A stretch of 58,186 nucleotides of DNA from Bryobacterales bacterium. Lineage in GTDB: Bacteria > Acidobacteriota > Terriglobia > Bryobacterales > UBA6623. The position numbers were made by a program, and so were the translations under genes. Under the pieces are notes generated by a model. The model did no database searches, was not told the DNA's origin, and was given only the letters and a program-made list of their open reading frames with translations. Shown piece after piece: positions 24,828 to 34,413 of this stretch (position 1 is the first letter of the stretch; every line of letters starts with the position of its first letter). The stretch spans positions 1 through 58,186 of the forward strand of contig JAPPLB010000072.1 of assembly GCA_028819575.1 (NCBI GenBank), in the 5' to 3' direction.

Positions 24828-26132
24828 CTACCAGCGCGGCAGTACTCGCTCCCAGTTCGGATCGACGTGCATGCGCATCTCGGCCTGATCGTCGCGTTTC
24901 CGATAGGGCACTTTCTCGAACAACGCCTTGCCGCGAGCGATCTGGTCGTAGTCCAGGTCGACGCCCAGGCCCGGCTTTTTGGGAATCTTGACGCAGCCGT
25001 TGACGATCGGGATACGTCCGCCGGCGACGATCTCGTCCTTCTCGGACTGCCACGGATAGTGCGTATCGCAGGCATAGGTAAGGTGCTTCGTGGCGGCGGC
25101 GGCATGCGTCATCGCCATCAACGAAACTCCTAGATGGCTATTGGAGTGCATCGAGAGCCCGATTCCGAAGACCTGACAGATCTTGCCGAGGTACTGCACC
25201 TGTCTCATGCCGCCCCAGTAGTGGTGATCGCACAGAATCACCTGCACTGCTTCCTTCTTGACCGACTCGGGAATATGCTCGAACGACGTCACCGCGACGT
25301 TGCTCGCCAGCGGCGTATCGACGTCTTCGGCCAGCAGGCCTGCGCGAACTGCCGCCATGCCGTCGATCCCCATCGCCGGGTCTTCCAGATAGCCTCCGCC
25401 AGAGAGTTCTTCTTTCAAGTCCCGGCCCACTTTGATCGAGGTCTCGACGGTCCAGGCGCTGTTGGGGTCGATGCGCAGAGGTACGCTCGGGCCGAACTCC
25501 TGACGGATCTGGCGGATCGTCTCGACTTCGATCTCCGGATCGAAGACGCCGCCTTTGAACTTGACGGAACCGAATCCGTACTCGTCGAACATCTGCTTTA
25601 CCTGGCCGACGAGCGCTTCCGGCGACAGCGCCTCGCCGTACTTGTCCTCGCGGGCGTCATCGCCTTCACCCCCTCCGCCGCCGTGCTTATAGAAGGGATA
25701 CGCCGAAAAGGGAACCTCGTTGCGAACGCGGCCGCCGATCAGGTCGCAGACTGGCTGTCCAACGGCGCGGCCGATCAGGTCGAGACAAGCCGTCTCGATA
25801 GCGGCGTAAGTGCGGCTACTGGTGTCGAGAGGATTCTCGCCGGGAACGTGGTAGGTCTGCGAGCGATCGAGGCCGCCGCCTTCGCCCTCGACGAAACCGA
25901 GCAGGTCACCCGTCAGGCGGTAGGGGTTGGCGCCTACGACCCGCCCGCTGACTTCCCGAAGTGCTGCCGCCGGCTTCTCGCCGCCATAGGTCTCGGCGAT
26001 ACCGACGAGGCCGTCTTCGCTTTCGAGTTCAATCACGTTCCGCAGCGCGTAGGGAGCGTGCAATCCGTAGGAGCTACGCAGTGGCGGGTCCGCCATCGCG
26101 ATGGAATGGACCCTCATGTCGACGATTTTCAT
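24828..26132 (-). CDS. gudD: Glucarate dehydratase (enolase superfamily)
   Basis: A 434-residue enolase-superfamily enzyme that dehydrates D-glucarate (and often L-idarate) to 5-dehydro-4-deoxyglucarate. The GlucD signature residues are visible in order: SVKFKGGV (K-x-K pair), RIDPNSAW (Asp, Asn), YLEDP (Glu), TPLASNVAVTSFEH, ILCDHHYWGG (Asp of the His-Asp dyad), and SMHSNSHLGVSLMAMTH (His). The N-terminal capping domain has LRSSYGLHAPYALRNVIELE, also typical. It is followed by kdgD, the next step of the pathway, and is divergent from an MFS transporter with 109 bases between the starts, which probably hold a shared control region. A 2-oxoglutarate-semialdehyde dehydrogenase, needed to finish the route, is not in the window. 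Confidence 0.88.
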   Translation of the reverse strand: MKIVDMRVHSIAMADPPLRSSYGLHAPYALRNVIELESEDGLVGIAETYGGEKPAAALREVSGRVVGANPYRLTGDLLGFVEGEGGGLDRSQTYHVPGENPLDTSSRTYAAIETACLDLIGRAVGQPVCDLIGGRVRNEVPFSAYPFYKHGGGGGEGDDAREDKYGEALSPEALVGQVKQMFDEYGFGSVKFKGGVFDPEIEVETIRQIRQEFGPSVPLRIDPNSAWTVETSIKVGRDLKEELSGGGYLEDPAMGIDGMAAVRAGLLAEDVDTPLASNVAVTSFEHIPESVKKEAVQVILCDHHYWGGMRQVQYLGKICQVFGIGLSMHSNSHLGVSLMAMTHAAAATKHLTYACDTHYPWQSEKDEIVAGGRIPIVNGCVKIPKKPGLGVDLDYDQIARGKALFEKVPYRKRDDQAEMRMHVDPNWERVLPRW

Positions 26133-26241
26133 GGCGGGTAATCCGGGTGACCAGCGGTTCGAAAGGAAGCACTAAGAATATCGAACCGGCGGGTCGGGAA
26201 GCCTTTGGCTATCATGAAGCATTCTTCGAAAGCTGTTCGTC

Positions 26242-27471
26242 TTGAGTACTTCAACGATAGAGCCCCCGGTACAGGCGCCTGCGTCGACTGCTCCATCCGC
26301 GGCGGCTCCGGCGATGGCGGCCATCCTGACAGGCCCCTTCCTGCTGCTCTGCCTCGGGCATTTTGCGGTCGACTTCTATGCCGGTTCCGTCGCCACGCTG
26401 CAGCCGCTGCTCGCCGACAAATATTCGCTCACGCTGGCGCAGGTCGGCGTCCTCAGTGGTGTTTTCATGTTCGGCTCGGCTGTGATGCAACTCTTCTTCG
26501 GACTGCTGTCAGACCGCATCCACTCTCGGTTGTTCGTCGTGTTAGGTCTCGCCACAGCAGGTGTTTTCCTGTCGAGCCTGGGTGTCGCGAACGGCTATCC
26601 GATGCTCCTGGCGATTGCACTGGTCGGTGGAATGGGAGTCGCGTCATTCCATCCCCAGAGCACGTCACAAGCGGCCGCTCATGCAAAGTCGCGGCGCGGA
26701 CTCACGGTGGCCATCTTCATCGCGGCGGGCATGGTAGGCCTCTCGCTGGGTCCCATCTACTTCTCGACCTTGGCCGAAAGGGTCGGGCTCGAGCAACTCC
26801 CGTTAGCCGCTCTGCCGGCGCTCATCATTGCGGGGTTTCTGCTCTGGATGCTGCCCGCGCCCGCCAACGGAAGGACAAACGGCGAGACATCCTTCGAATG
26901 GGAGCCCTTCCGAAGGCACTGGAAGCCTCTCCTGTTGCACTACGCGCTGGTCGTCTTGCGATCGGTCGTGCACTTGGGCCTTGCTCAGTTTTTGACGGTC
27001 TATCTATATCAGGATCGAGGATTCACACTGAAACGGGCGAGTATCTGGCTGGCCATCTTCTTCGTCAGTTCGGTGGTCGCCTCGTTGACCGGAGGCAGCC
27101 TGGCGGACCGCATCGGCGGTCGCCGCGTCGTTCTGATCTCGATGATAGCTTGCTTTCCGTTTTTTGCTCTTTTCCTCGGTACGACCGGATGGTTGTCTCT
27201 CGCCGGTCTCTTCGTGGGAACGCTCATCCTGTTGCTGACGAATCCGGTCATGATCGTCATGGCGCAAGCGCTCGTACCGGAGCAGGCAGGCACCGCGAGT
27301 GCGCTGGTGATGGGTTTCGGCTGGGGAATGGCCGGTATCACGCTCATCCCGATGCTGGGATGGATTGCCGACTATGTAGGTTTACAGGCCGTGTTTTGGG
27401 GCGTGGCAGCGCTACCCTTGCTGGGCTTCTTGATGGCCCTGAAGCTTCCGAAGGAAGCAAAGGCCGGCTAG
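26242..27471 (+). CDS. MFS transporter (fosmidomycin-resistance-like subgroup)
   Basis: A 409-residue major facilitator with about twelve hydrophobic segments. The first (FLLLCLGHFAVDFYAGSVA) resembles Fsr-type transporters, with H-F-x-V-D-x-Y followed by LQPLLADKYSLTLAQVG. The loop between helices 2 and 3 has GLLSDRIHSR, and the matching loop in the second half has GGSLADRIGGRR. Translation starts at TTG 26242; ATG alternatives within the first helix would delete the N-terminal tail. Being divergent from gudD suggests uptake or export of a sugar acid or related compound. That is inference from context only: the Fsr subgroup is best known for drug and small-molecule efflux. Confidence 0.82.
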   Translation: MSTSTIEPPVQAPASTAPSAAAPAMAAILTGPFLLLCLGHFAVDFYAGSVATLQPLLADKYSLTLAQVGVLSGVFMFGSAVMQLFFGLLSDRIHSRLFVVLGLATAGVFLSSLGVANGYPMLLAIALVGGMGVASFHPQSTSQAAAHAKSRRGLTVAIFIAAGMVGLSLGPIYFSTLAERVGLEQLPLAALPALIIAGFLLWMLPAPANGRTNGETSFEWEPFRRHWKPLLLHYALVVLRSVVHLGLAQFLTVYLYQDRGFTLKRASIWLAIFFVSSVVASLTGGSLADRIGGRRVVLISMIACFPFFALFLGTTGWLSLAGLFVGTLILLLTNPVMIVMAQALVPEQAGTASALVMGFGWGMAGITLIPMLGWIADYVGLQAVFWGVAALPLLGFLMALKLPKEAKAG

Positions 27472-27677
27472 AGAAAAGCGCGATCCGTTCACCGGTCCTG
27501 TTCAGATGCCTCGATCTTTCCTGTTGCGGCGTTGTGGCGACGGCTCCTGTGTTGGCGGCACCGGATGGCTGACCGCTTGACTTCGGAAACGCGCTATATT
27601 GCTGTATTCGCTGTTCCCCACCTGCAAAGCAGCACTCCCCGCACATCCAAATTCTCCCGAAGTACCACAAGACCGAC

Positions 27678-29345
27678 ATGCCCAACGGAGCCGAACTATT
27701 CATCGCCAGCCTCAAAAAACTCGGTGTCTCCCACATCTTCACCTTGGTGGGTGATCACCTGAACGAGATCCTCCGCGTCGCCGAGCGCGAAGGGCTCGTG
27801 ATCGCCGACACGCGGCACGAATCGGCTGCCGTTCACATGGCGGACGGGTGGGGCCGCATCACGAGGCAACCAGGTGTCTCGATGGTCACCGGCGCACCCG
27901 GGCATACGAATTCTCTCAGCGGCATCGCGACGGCCCACACGACAGGCTCGCCGATCCTCGCGATGAGCGGCATGAGCAGCTCGAAAATGCGAGACCGTTA
28001 CGCCTTCCAGGACATGGAACAGCTCGCGATGGTTCAAGCCATCACCAAGTACGCGGCCATGCCCGCCGAACCAGGTCAGATTCCGTTCCATATCCACAAG
28101 GCCTTTCTGGAATCACTCTCGGGCCGCAACGGCGCATCGCACTTGAGCGTTCCGGTGGACCTGCTCACGACGAAATCGGAGAACCACTACCCGCTCCCCG
28201 ACGGACCGATCGAAATTCGAAAACCAGGACCCGATTCCAACGAAATCAGTCGTCTGATCGACCTGATCGACAAGGCCGAGCGGCCCGTCGTCATCGCTGG
28301 AAGCGGCACATGGTGGTCGGGTGCGAGCAGCGAGTTGCAGACCTTTGTCGAGAAGACCTCAATGCCGCTCTTCACGGTCTGCCTGGCGCGGGGGGTGGTT
28401 TCCGACGACCATCCGCTGTGCTTCGGCTACGCCGATCCGACGTTGAGCCGCGCTGCAGCCAAAGCCTTCAAGGAGGCCGACGTGGTCATCGTACTGGGAA
28501 AGAAACTCGACTACCGGCTGCGCCTTGGCGGCGCGCGGCTTTTCTCCCCGGAGGCCAAATTCGCCCAGGTCGACATCCATCCGGAGGAGCTGGGGCTCAA
28601 TCGCCGCCTTGAAGTGGGAATCTATTCGGACGTCAAGCTGGCGCTCCAGGCGCTCAATGATGCCCTGCAAGACCGGACAGCTCCGGACCGCTCCGACTGG
28701 CTGGCCAAGGTCAACAAGACCGACGAAGCCTGGCGGCAGGAGCTGGAATCCATCGCAGCAGCACCGTCCGATCCGATGCACCCACTCCACCTCTACATGC
28801 AAATGCGGACCTGGGTTCCCGCAGACGCCACCCTATGCTGGGATGGAGGTGATTTTGTCCACTGGGGTCGTTGCAGCATCCCCGCGCGTCGCCCGATGCA
28901 CTGGCTGCGGCTGGGCGCGCTGGCAGGGTTGGGCGCGTGCTTCCCGATCGGCCTTACGGCACAGATCCTGCGGCCGAATTCTCGAGCCATCATTATCAGC
29001 GGCGACGGCTCGCTCGGTTTCTACGCCGCCGAAATGGATACGGCAGTCCGACTTGGCCTGCCGGTCATCATCATCGTCGGCAACGACGGAGGCTGGGGCA
29101 TCGAGCGCGAGCTGCAAAAGGGAACGTATAACGACGAGCATACCGTCGCCTGTGAGCTGCTCCGCACGCGTTACGATCTCGTGATGAAGGGTTTCGGCGG
29201 TGAGGGCGAGCACGTCGATCACCCAGGCCAAATCCAGCCGGCGCTCGACCGCGCCCTCAAGAGCGACAAGCCTTACCTCATCAACGTCAACATCGCCGGA
29301 GCCCGGTCGCCGTTCACTCAGTACCAACTTGCCGGCAAGAAATAG
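27678..29345 (+). CDS. Thiamine-diphosphate-dependent enzyme (acetolactate synthase-like fold)
   Basis: A 555-residue ThDP enzyme of the POX/ALS superfamily. The N-terminal Pyr domain has TLVGDHLNEIL and RHESAAVHMADGWGR, with the cofactor-activating Glu. A central dehydrogenase-like domain follows, with RPVVIAGSGTWWSGA and GYADPTLSRAA. The C-terminal PP domain has ISGDGSLGF at residues 441-448, then IIVGNDGGWGIERE. It lacks the clear FAD and acetohydroxyacid features I would expect of IlvB, and resembles the group annotated as acetolactate synthase large subunit-like, which includes oxalyl-CoA decarboxylase and 2-hydroxyacyl-CoA lyase relatives. Substrate not determinable here. No small subunit gene (ilvN) is adjacent, which argues against branched-chain amino-acid synthesis. 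Confidence 0.85.
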   Translation: MPNGAELFIASLKKLGVSHIFTLVGDHLNEILRVAEREGLVIADTRHESAAVHMADGWGRITRQPGVSMVTGAPGHTNSLSGIATAHTTGSPILAMSGMSSSKMRDRYAFQDMEQLAMVQAITKYAAMPAEPGQIPFHIHKAFLESLSGRNGASHLSVPVDLLTTKSENHYPLPDGPIEIRKPGPDSNEISRLIDLIDKAERPVVIAGSGTWWSGASSELQTFVEKTSMPLFTVCLARGVVSDDHPLCFGYADPTLSRAAAKAFKEADVVIVLGKKLDYRLRLGGARLFSPEAKFAQVDIHPEELGLNRRLEVGIYSDVKLALQALNDALQDRTAPDRSDWLAKVNKTDEAWRQELESIAAAPSDPMHPLHLYMQMRTWVPADATLCWDGGDFVHWGRCSIPARRPMHWLRLGALAGLGACFPIGLTAQILRPNSRAIIISGDGSLGFYAAEMDTAVRLGLPVIIIVGNDGGWGIERELQKGTYNDEHTVACELLRTRYDLVMKGFGGEGEHVDHPGQIQPALDRALKSDKPYLINVNIAGARSPFTQYQLAGKK

Positions 29346-29486
29346 TAACTCTGCAGCAAGTCGAGAGGTAGGTCGGTGGCCACGAAGGACCGCGGAAGTC
29401 AGCCCATCGTAACGCCGAAATCTTTTTTTCACCGTCCTTTAGAATGAACTGAGAGCGTGTTAGAGGTTTAAGCGGAGGCTGGCAGT

Positions 29487-30182
29487 ATGTTCTTCGATCC
29501 CTTGTATCTCCTTTTTGTTCTTCTACCCGGCATGGCGTTGTCAGGCTGGGCGAGCTTGCGCACGAAATCCGCCTTCAACAAATATTCGAAGGTCCGCGCC
29601 GCCACCGGGTACACGGGCGCCCAAGCAGCCCGGGCGATGCTCGACCGAGAAGGCCTCCACCATGTCAAGATCAACCGCGCCCACGGATTTCTTTCGGACC
29701 ACTACAATCCGGCCACCAGGAGCCTGGCGCTTTCCGAGGCGGTATACGACGCGAATTCGATCGCGGCCATCGGTGTAGCTACGCACGAGGCCGGTCATGC
29801 CATCCAACACGCCCGGCACTACAAGCCGTTGTGGTTGCGGTCTGTGCTGGTGCCGACGGCCAACATCGGTTCGTCACTCGGCTACATCGTCATGATCGCC
29901 GGACTCTTTCTGGGGGCAATGGGCATGTTTATGATCGGCGCTGTCCTCTTCTCGGCGGTGGTCCTCTTCCAGATCGTCACGCTGCCCGTCGAGTTCGATG
30001 CCAGCGCCCGCGCGAAAAAACTCGTGGTCGCGCACGGAATCATCTCCCCGTACGAGCGAGAAGGAGTTGACCGCGTCCTCAACGCCGCAGCCCTCACCTA
30101 CGTTGCGGCGGCGGTCAGCTCGTTGCTGACACTGCTCTATTTCCTGATGCGGGCCGGATTGTTGGGCGGCCGGGACGACTAG
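29487..30182 (+). CDS. YugP-type neutral zinc metallopeptidase
   Basis: A 231-residue membrane protease of the Zn-peptidase family PF04298 (YugP). The zinc-binding HEAGH (His100, Glu101, His104) sits in GVATHEAGHAIQHA, preceded by HYNPATRSLALSEAVYDANS, a highly conserved family stretch. A downstream LPVEFDASARAKKLV probably provides the third ligand. Hydrophobic segments occur at the N-terminus (about 5-22), two in the middle (about 117-160) and one at the end (about 205-225). ATG 29487 has CGGAGG about 10 bases upstream. Substrates are unknown in general. It precedes the prolyl oligopeptidase, but a 106-base gap before that gene leaves open whether they form an operon. Confidence 0.92.
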   Translation: MFFDPLYLLFVLLPGMALSGWASLRTKSAFNKYSKVRAATGYTGAQAARAMLDREGLHHVKINRAHGFLSDHYNPATRSLALSEAVYDANSIAAIGVATHEAGHAIQHARHYKPLWLRSVLVPTANIGSSLGYIVMIAGLFLGAMGMFMIGAVLFSAVVLFQIVTLPVEFDASARAKKLVVAHGIISPYEREGVDRVLNAAALTYVAAAVSSLLTLLYFLMRAGLLGGRDD

Positions 30183-30288
30183 AGCGCGCTGACCCACCGG
30201 CGTGCAATTCAGAATTGATCTCGACAACGGCCAAGCTCACTGTCACAGCCTCGTCCCTTTCGAGGCCGCAGCCCACGAGGGAAGACCC

Positions 30289-32454
30289 TTGATACCTCCT
30301 GTCTGTTTCACGAATCCACTCCAGCTTTTTGCAATTCTTGTCGTGGCGGCGGCGACGCTGCCCCTTGCGGCGCAACGGCAAGGGCCGGCCTACCCGGATA
30401 CTCGTCGCGTCGATCACATCGACGTCTACCACGGAACGGAGGTAGCTGATCCCTACCGTTGGTTGGAGCAGGACGTAAGAGAATCGAGCGAGGTGGAAGA
30501 GTGGGTCGCCGCCGAGAACAAAGTGACGTTCGCTTACCTTGAAACCATTGCCGAGCGCGAGGGGATTCGAGAACGTTTGACCGAGCTTTGGAACTTCAAA
30601 AAATACCTTCCTCCCGTGAAGGCCGGCGGACGATATTTCTACCTTCAAAACGATGGCCTGCAGAATCAATATGTCCTCTATCTCCTGGACTCGCTCGACG
30701 GCGAGCCGCGGGTACTGCTCGATCCCAATGAGTGGTCGGAAGATGGGACGGTCGCGCTGACTCGTTTCGTGCCCAGTCCCGAGGGCCGCCATGTCGCCTA
30801 TGGAACAGCGCAGTCGGGTTCTGACTGGCAGACTTGGCGAATCATCGAAGTCGAGTCGGGACGGATCTTGGAGGACCAAATCGAGTGGGTCAAGTTCAGC
30901 GAAGCCACTTGGACGCGCGATGGGGAAGGGTTTTTCTACAGCCGCTTCGATAAGCCGAAAGAAGGCGCCGCGTTCCAGAGCCTCAATCTCAATCACAAGC
31001 TGTATTACCACCGGCTTGGCAGCATGCAAGCCGATGACGTGCTGGTATATCAGCGCGAAGATCATCCGGATTGGGGTTTCTTTGCCCAGGTTACCGAGGA
31101 CGGGCGTTTTCTCGTCATTCAGATCCAGGTGGGAACTGACGAGAGGCACCGCATCGTCTATCGCGACCTCACCGAGCCGTACGGTTCGCCCACGGAGTTG
31201 ATCGACAACTTCGAGAACGAGTACACCTTCGTCGGCAACGACGGACCGGTGCTGTTCTTTCAGACCAATCTGGACGCGCCCCGGCGCCGCGTCATCGCGA
31301 TCGACACGCGGCAACCGGCGCAAGAACACTGGCGGGAAATCATCCCGGAGAGCGCGGATACGCTTCAAGCGGTGACGCTGGTCGGGAACCTCTTCATCGC
31401 AACGTATCTCAAGGATGCCCGGACGTCAGTGAAGGTCCACAAGATGGACGGCGCGTTCGTGCGAGACGTTGACTTCTCAACGATCGCTACTGCGTATGGC
31501 TTCGAGGGAAATCGGACCGACAGCGAGACTTTCTACCTCATGATGAGCTTCATCCTGCCGCCGACAATCTACCGTTACGACCTGATCACTGGAGAAAGCA
31601 CCCTCTTTCGCCAACCCGAGGTGACCTTTCGTCCCGACGACTTTGCCGTCAAGCAAGTCTTCTATCGCAGCAAGGACGGCACGCGCATCCCGATGTTCCT
31701 GTCGCACAAGAAGGGGATTGCTCTTGACGGCGGCAATCCGACGCTGCTCTACGGCTACGGCGGGTTCGACATTTCGCTGACGCCGAGGTTTCTCACCTCG
31801 CGGGTCTGGTGGCTGGAGCAGGGCGGAGTGCTCGCGGTGGCGAACCTGCGCGGCGGTGGCGAGTACGGTGAAGCCTGGCACAAGGCCGGCACGAAAACGA
31901 ACAAGCAAAACGTCTTCGACGACTTCATCGCAGCGGCCGAATGGCTGATCGACAACAAATACACTCGCAGGGAGAAGCTGGCGATCCAGGGTCGGAGCAA
32001 CGGAGGCCTTCTCGTTGGCGCTGCTTTGACGCAGCGGCCGGATCTGTATGCCGCTGCTCTCCCTGCCGTCGGAGTGATGGACATGCTCCGCTTTCACAAG
32101 TTCACGGCGGGCCGCTATTGGACCGACGACTACGGTTCATCTGACAACCTGGAGGAGTTCAAGGCTCTCCATGCCTACTCGCCATACCACAACATCAAAC
32201 CGGGAACCTGCTATCCGCCGACCTTCGTAACGACCGCCGACACCGACGACCGCGTCGTGCCCGGGCACAGCTTCAAATTCATCGCAAGATTGCAGGCGGC
32301 GCAGGATTGTCCTAAGGCGGTCTTGGCGCGCATCGAGACAAGCGCAGGTCATGGGAGCGGCAAGCCCACTTCAAAGCAAATCGAAGAAGCCGCCGACGAA
32401 TGGGCGTTCCTGGTAGGGAACCTGGGCATGAAGGGCCCGGAGGACTCGGAATAG
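30289..32454 (+). CDS. Prolyl oligopeptidase family serine peptidase (exported)
   Basis: A 721-residue S9A peptidase: signal peptide (LQLFAILVVAAATLPLAAQ, residues about 10-28), seven-bladed beta-propeller (roughly 90-435), and alpha/beta-hydrolase catalytic domain. The catalytic triad is Ser570 in GRSNGG, Asp653 in ADTDDRVVPGH, and His688 in SAGHGSG. The N-terminal mature part opens DPYRWLEQDV, a standard POP motif. The frame is open upstream to GTG 30202, but TTG 30289 is chosen because GAGGGA lies just before it and a clean signal peptide results. It cleaves short peptides after proline, here probably in the periplasm or outside the cell, where it would assist protein scavenging. Confidence 0.9.
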   Translation: MIPPVCFTNPLQLFAILVVAAATLPLAAQRQGPAYPDTRRVDHIDVYHGTEVADPYRWLEQDVRESSEVEEWVAAENKVTFAYLETIAEREGIRERLTELWNFKKYLPPVKAGGRYFYLQNDGLQNQYVLYLLDSLDGEPRVLLDPNEWSEDGTVALTRFVPSPEGRHVAYGTAQSGSDWQTWRIIEVESGRILEDQIEWVKFSEATWTRDGEGFFYSRFDKPKEGAAFQSLNLNHKLYYHRLGSMQADDVLVYQREDHPDWGFFAQVTEDGRFLVIQIQVGTDERHRIVYRDLTEPYGSPTELIDNFENEYTFVGNDGPVLFFQTNLDAPRRRVIAIDTRQPAQEHWREIIPESADTLQAVTLVGNLFIATYLKDARTSVKVHKMDGAFVRDVDFSTIATAYGFEGNRTDSETFYLMMSFILPPTIYRYDLITGESTLFRQPEVTFRPDDFAVKQVFYRSKDGTRIPMFLSHKKGIALDGGNPTLLYGYGGFDISLTPRFLTSRVWWLEQGGVLAVANLRGGGEYGEAWHKAGTKTNKQNVFDDFIAAAEWLIDNKYTRREKLAIQGRSNGGLLVGAALTQRPDLYAAALPAVGVMDMLRFHKFTAGRYWTDDYGSSDNLEEFKALHAYSPYHNIKPGTCYPPTFVTTADTDDRVVPGHSFKFIARLQAAQDCPKAVLARIETSAGHGSGKPTSKQIEEAADEWAFLVGNLGMKGPEDSE

Positions 32455-32493
32455 ATCCGGGGAGGCGCGAACCCCGCAAAGCCGATCGTTAGC

Positions 32494-32856
32494 TCACCAG
32501 CGTTGACGGCCCCGGTCGCGCTTATTGCGCCGGCTGCCCTTGCCGCCCCGCCCCGGTCGGTCGCCGCCGCCTGAACCGCGGTCGAAACCTTCTCCACCGC
32601 TGAAGTTGGGAGTCTTGGGACGTGCCTCGTTGATCACCAGCGGCCGACCCTGGCAGTCTCTACCGTTGCAGTTTTCGATCGCTTGCAGGGCAGTCTCGTC
32701 GTCGTAGATCTCGACAAACGCGAAGCCGCGCGAGTTGCCCGTGAAACGGTCGCGTATGAGCGTGAGAGAATCCGTCGCAACGCCCTGCTCGGTAAAAAAG
32801 GCTTCGAGGTCAGACTCAGCAGCGGAGTACGGTAGGTTGCCTACGTAGAGCTTCAT
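32494..32856 (-). CDS. RRM-type RNA-binding protein (cold-shock/Rbp family)
   Basis: A 120-residue protein with one RNA-recognition motif, KLYVGNLPYSAAESDLEAFF (RNP-2 is LYVGNL), then DRFTGNSRGFAFVEIY (RNP-1 is RGFAFVEI), and a C-terminal basic glycine/arginine-rich tail (from about residue 88: GGGDRPGRGGKGSRRNKRDR). This is the layout of small bacterial and cyanobacterial Rbp proteins, which bind single-stranded RNA and often respond to cold. The frame extends to 33057, but ATG 32856 matches the family start, with GGAA upstream. The 281 bases between this gene and the next one, divergently transcribed, hold only promoter-type sequence that I cannot resolve further. Confidence 0.92.
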   Translation of the reverse strand: MKLYVGNLPYSAAESDLEAFFTEQGVATDSLTLIRDRFTGNSRGFAFVEIYDDETALQAIENCNGRDCQGRPLVINEARPKTPNFSGGEGFDRGSGGGDRPGRGGKGSRRNKRDRGRQRW

Positions 32857-33137
32857 CGGAATTCCAGTTGCTTCCCTTTTCGTTGAAATATCAAATTCGC
32901 TCCCCCGAGGGAGCAACGTTGAAGAGACAGGGGAGCAGCGGCTCTGCAGCGCTTCGGAATCCAGCCGAGACGAGCCTGGCGCTTCAATATGTCCCTCATC
33001 GTCCCAAACTGGTAGAGGGAAGTCAAAAAACTTGAGAAATCGCCGGTGTCTTCTCACAAAGAACCGAAGACATTCCGTGAGCGATTCGACACACTATACT
33101 GGGCTCAACCTTTAATGTTGACGATCAGGAGGACACC

Positions 33138-34265
33138 ATGAACAGGCGCCAACTGCTGCGGACCGGTGCGGCCTCGCTCGCAATGCCATTCGCGGCGCCG
33201 CCATCTTCTTCTGTCCGGGGCGCCGAGGGGAACCCCTCGGGCGTCACCAACCACACCGCGATCCAGAAGGTTTGTGCTTGGCCGAATCTGAAGCGCCTGC
33301 CGGATGGAACGCTGGTCGTGTTTATCTTCAACCAGCCCTGCCACGGGCTTTGGGAAGGCGATCTCGATTGCTGGGCGAGTGAAGACAACGGCAAGACGTG
33401 GCGTTTTCGTAGCCGCACGGCGCATCATGAGCCGACGACCAACCGCATGAACTGTGCCGCCGGGTTCGCGAAGAACGGCGACTTGGTTGTTCTTTGCAGT
33501 GGCTGGTCTAACCGCGCTCCAGCGGGAACGTTGAGTGGCCCGAAAAGCCGGGTGCTGCGGCCTTGGGTATGCCGATCGTCGGATGGCGGCCGAACCTGGT
33601 CTGTGGGTATGAAGTTTCCGGAGGCGCCCGCGACGGCAGTGGGCCGAGACAACGACTTGATCCCGTTCGGGGATATCCAAACCGCTGCGGACGGCTCTCT
33701 GTGCACGGGGGCATACCTCAGCAAGGGCGACATGCGAGAGGGCTACCTGGTGCGCAGCCGCGACGACGGCCGAAGCTGGACGGAATTGGCTCCGCTGAAT
33801 CCGGTTGGTAATGAAACGGCCATCCACCACATGGGTGGAGGGCGGTGGCTCGCGGCTTCACGCGAATTTCGTGAGAAGCGCGACGTTCACCTTGAGCTCT
33901 TCTCTTCGACCGATGATGCGCGCACTTGGCAGCGCAAAATGCCTCTCAGCCTGCCGATGCAGGTCACCGGACATCTCACTTCGCTCGCAGACGGACGGAT
34001 CCTCCTGAGCTGCGGGAACCGCTGCTGGAACAACTTCGGCGTGGATGTCCGACTCAGCGACGATAAGGGGCAGACTTGGAGCCCACCGATACGCATTGCC
34101 GATTGCCCGCAGCCGGATTGCGGCTATCCGAGCAGCGCGCAACTCGATGACGGCCGCATCGTGACCGCGTACTACACCCAGGTATCCGCCGATTTTCATT
34201 ACGAGATGCGAGTGGCGACGTGGAACCCGAATCAGTTTTCCGTGGAGGGCCGGCCCGTGGCCTGA
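33138..34265 (+). CDS. TAT-exported sialidase/BNR-repeat protein
   Basis: A 375-residue exported beta-propeller. The N-terminus MNRRQLLRTGAASLAMPFA is a twin-arginine signal. Five Asp-box turns are visible: SEDNGKTWRF, SSDGGRTWSV, SRDDGRSWTE, SSTDDARTWQR and SDDKGQTWSP. Unlike the 5006-6304 protein, the Y-R-I-P arginine motif at the start of the fold is absent (NLKRLPDGTLVVFIF appears instead), so true sialidase activity is doubtful. Family members are typically annotated as exo-alpha-sialidase or glycosyl-hydrolase-like. ATG 33138 follows AGGAGG by about 7 bases. Its likely role is binding or cleaving extracellular glycans (inference). Confidence 0.8.
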   Translation: MNRRQLLRTGAASLAMPFAAPPSSSVRGAEGNPSGVTNHTAIQKVCAWPNLKRLPDGTLVVFIFNQPCHGLWEGDLDCWASEDNGKTWRFRSRTAHHEPTTNRMNCAAGFAKNGDLVVLCSGWSNRAPAGTLSGPKSRVLRPWVCRSSDGGRTWSVGMKFPEAPATAVGRDNDLIPFGDIQTAADGSLCTGAYLSKGDMREGYLVRSRDDGRSWTELAPLNPVGNETAIHHMGGGRWLAASREFREKRDVHLELFSSTDDARTWQRKMPLSLPMQVTGHLTSLADGRILLSCGNRCWNNFGVDVRLSDDKGQTWSPPIRIADCPQPDCGYPSSAQLDDGRIVTAYYTQVSADFHYEMRVATWNPNQFSVEGRPVA

Positions 34266-34413
34266 GCGGACCGGCCGCTCTCGGGTATTCGAGCCGGACG
34301 GATCGGCAATTCAGCAGAGAGGCCGAGTTCCTCGATCTGACGGGGCATCTCTTGATGATCTGCTTCGGCGTAAAAGGATGAAACCTTCCTGCAAACCCTG
34401 ACAGACCCGACGT

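Noticed and set aside
29400..29440. T-run after the ThDP enzyme gene as a terminator
   Set aside because: A run of seven T occurs near 29422, but no GC-rich stem precedes it closely enough to call an intrinsic terminator.
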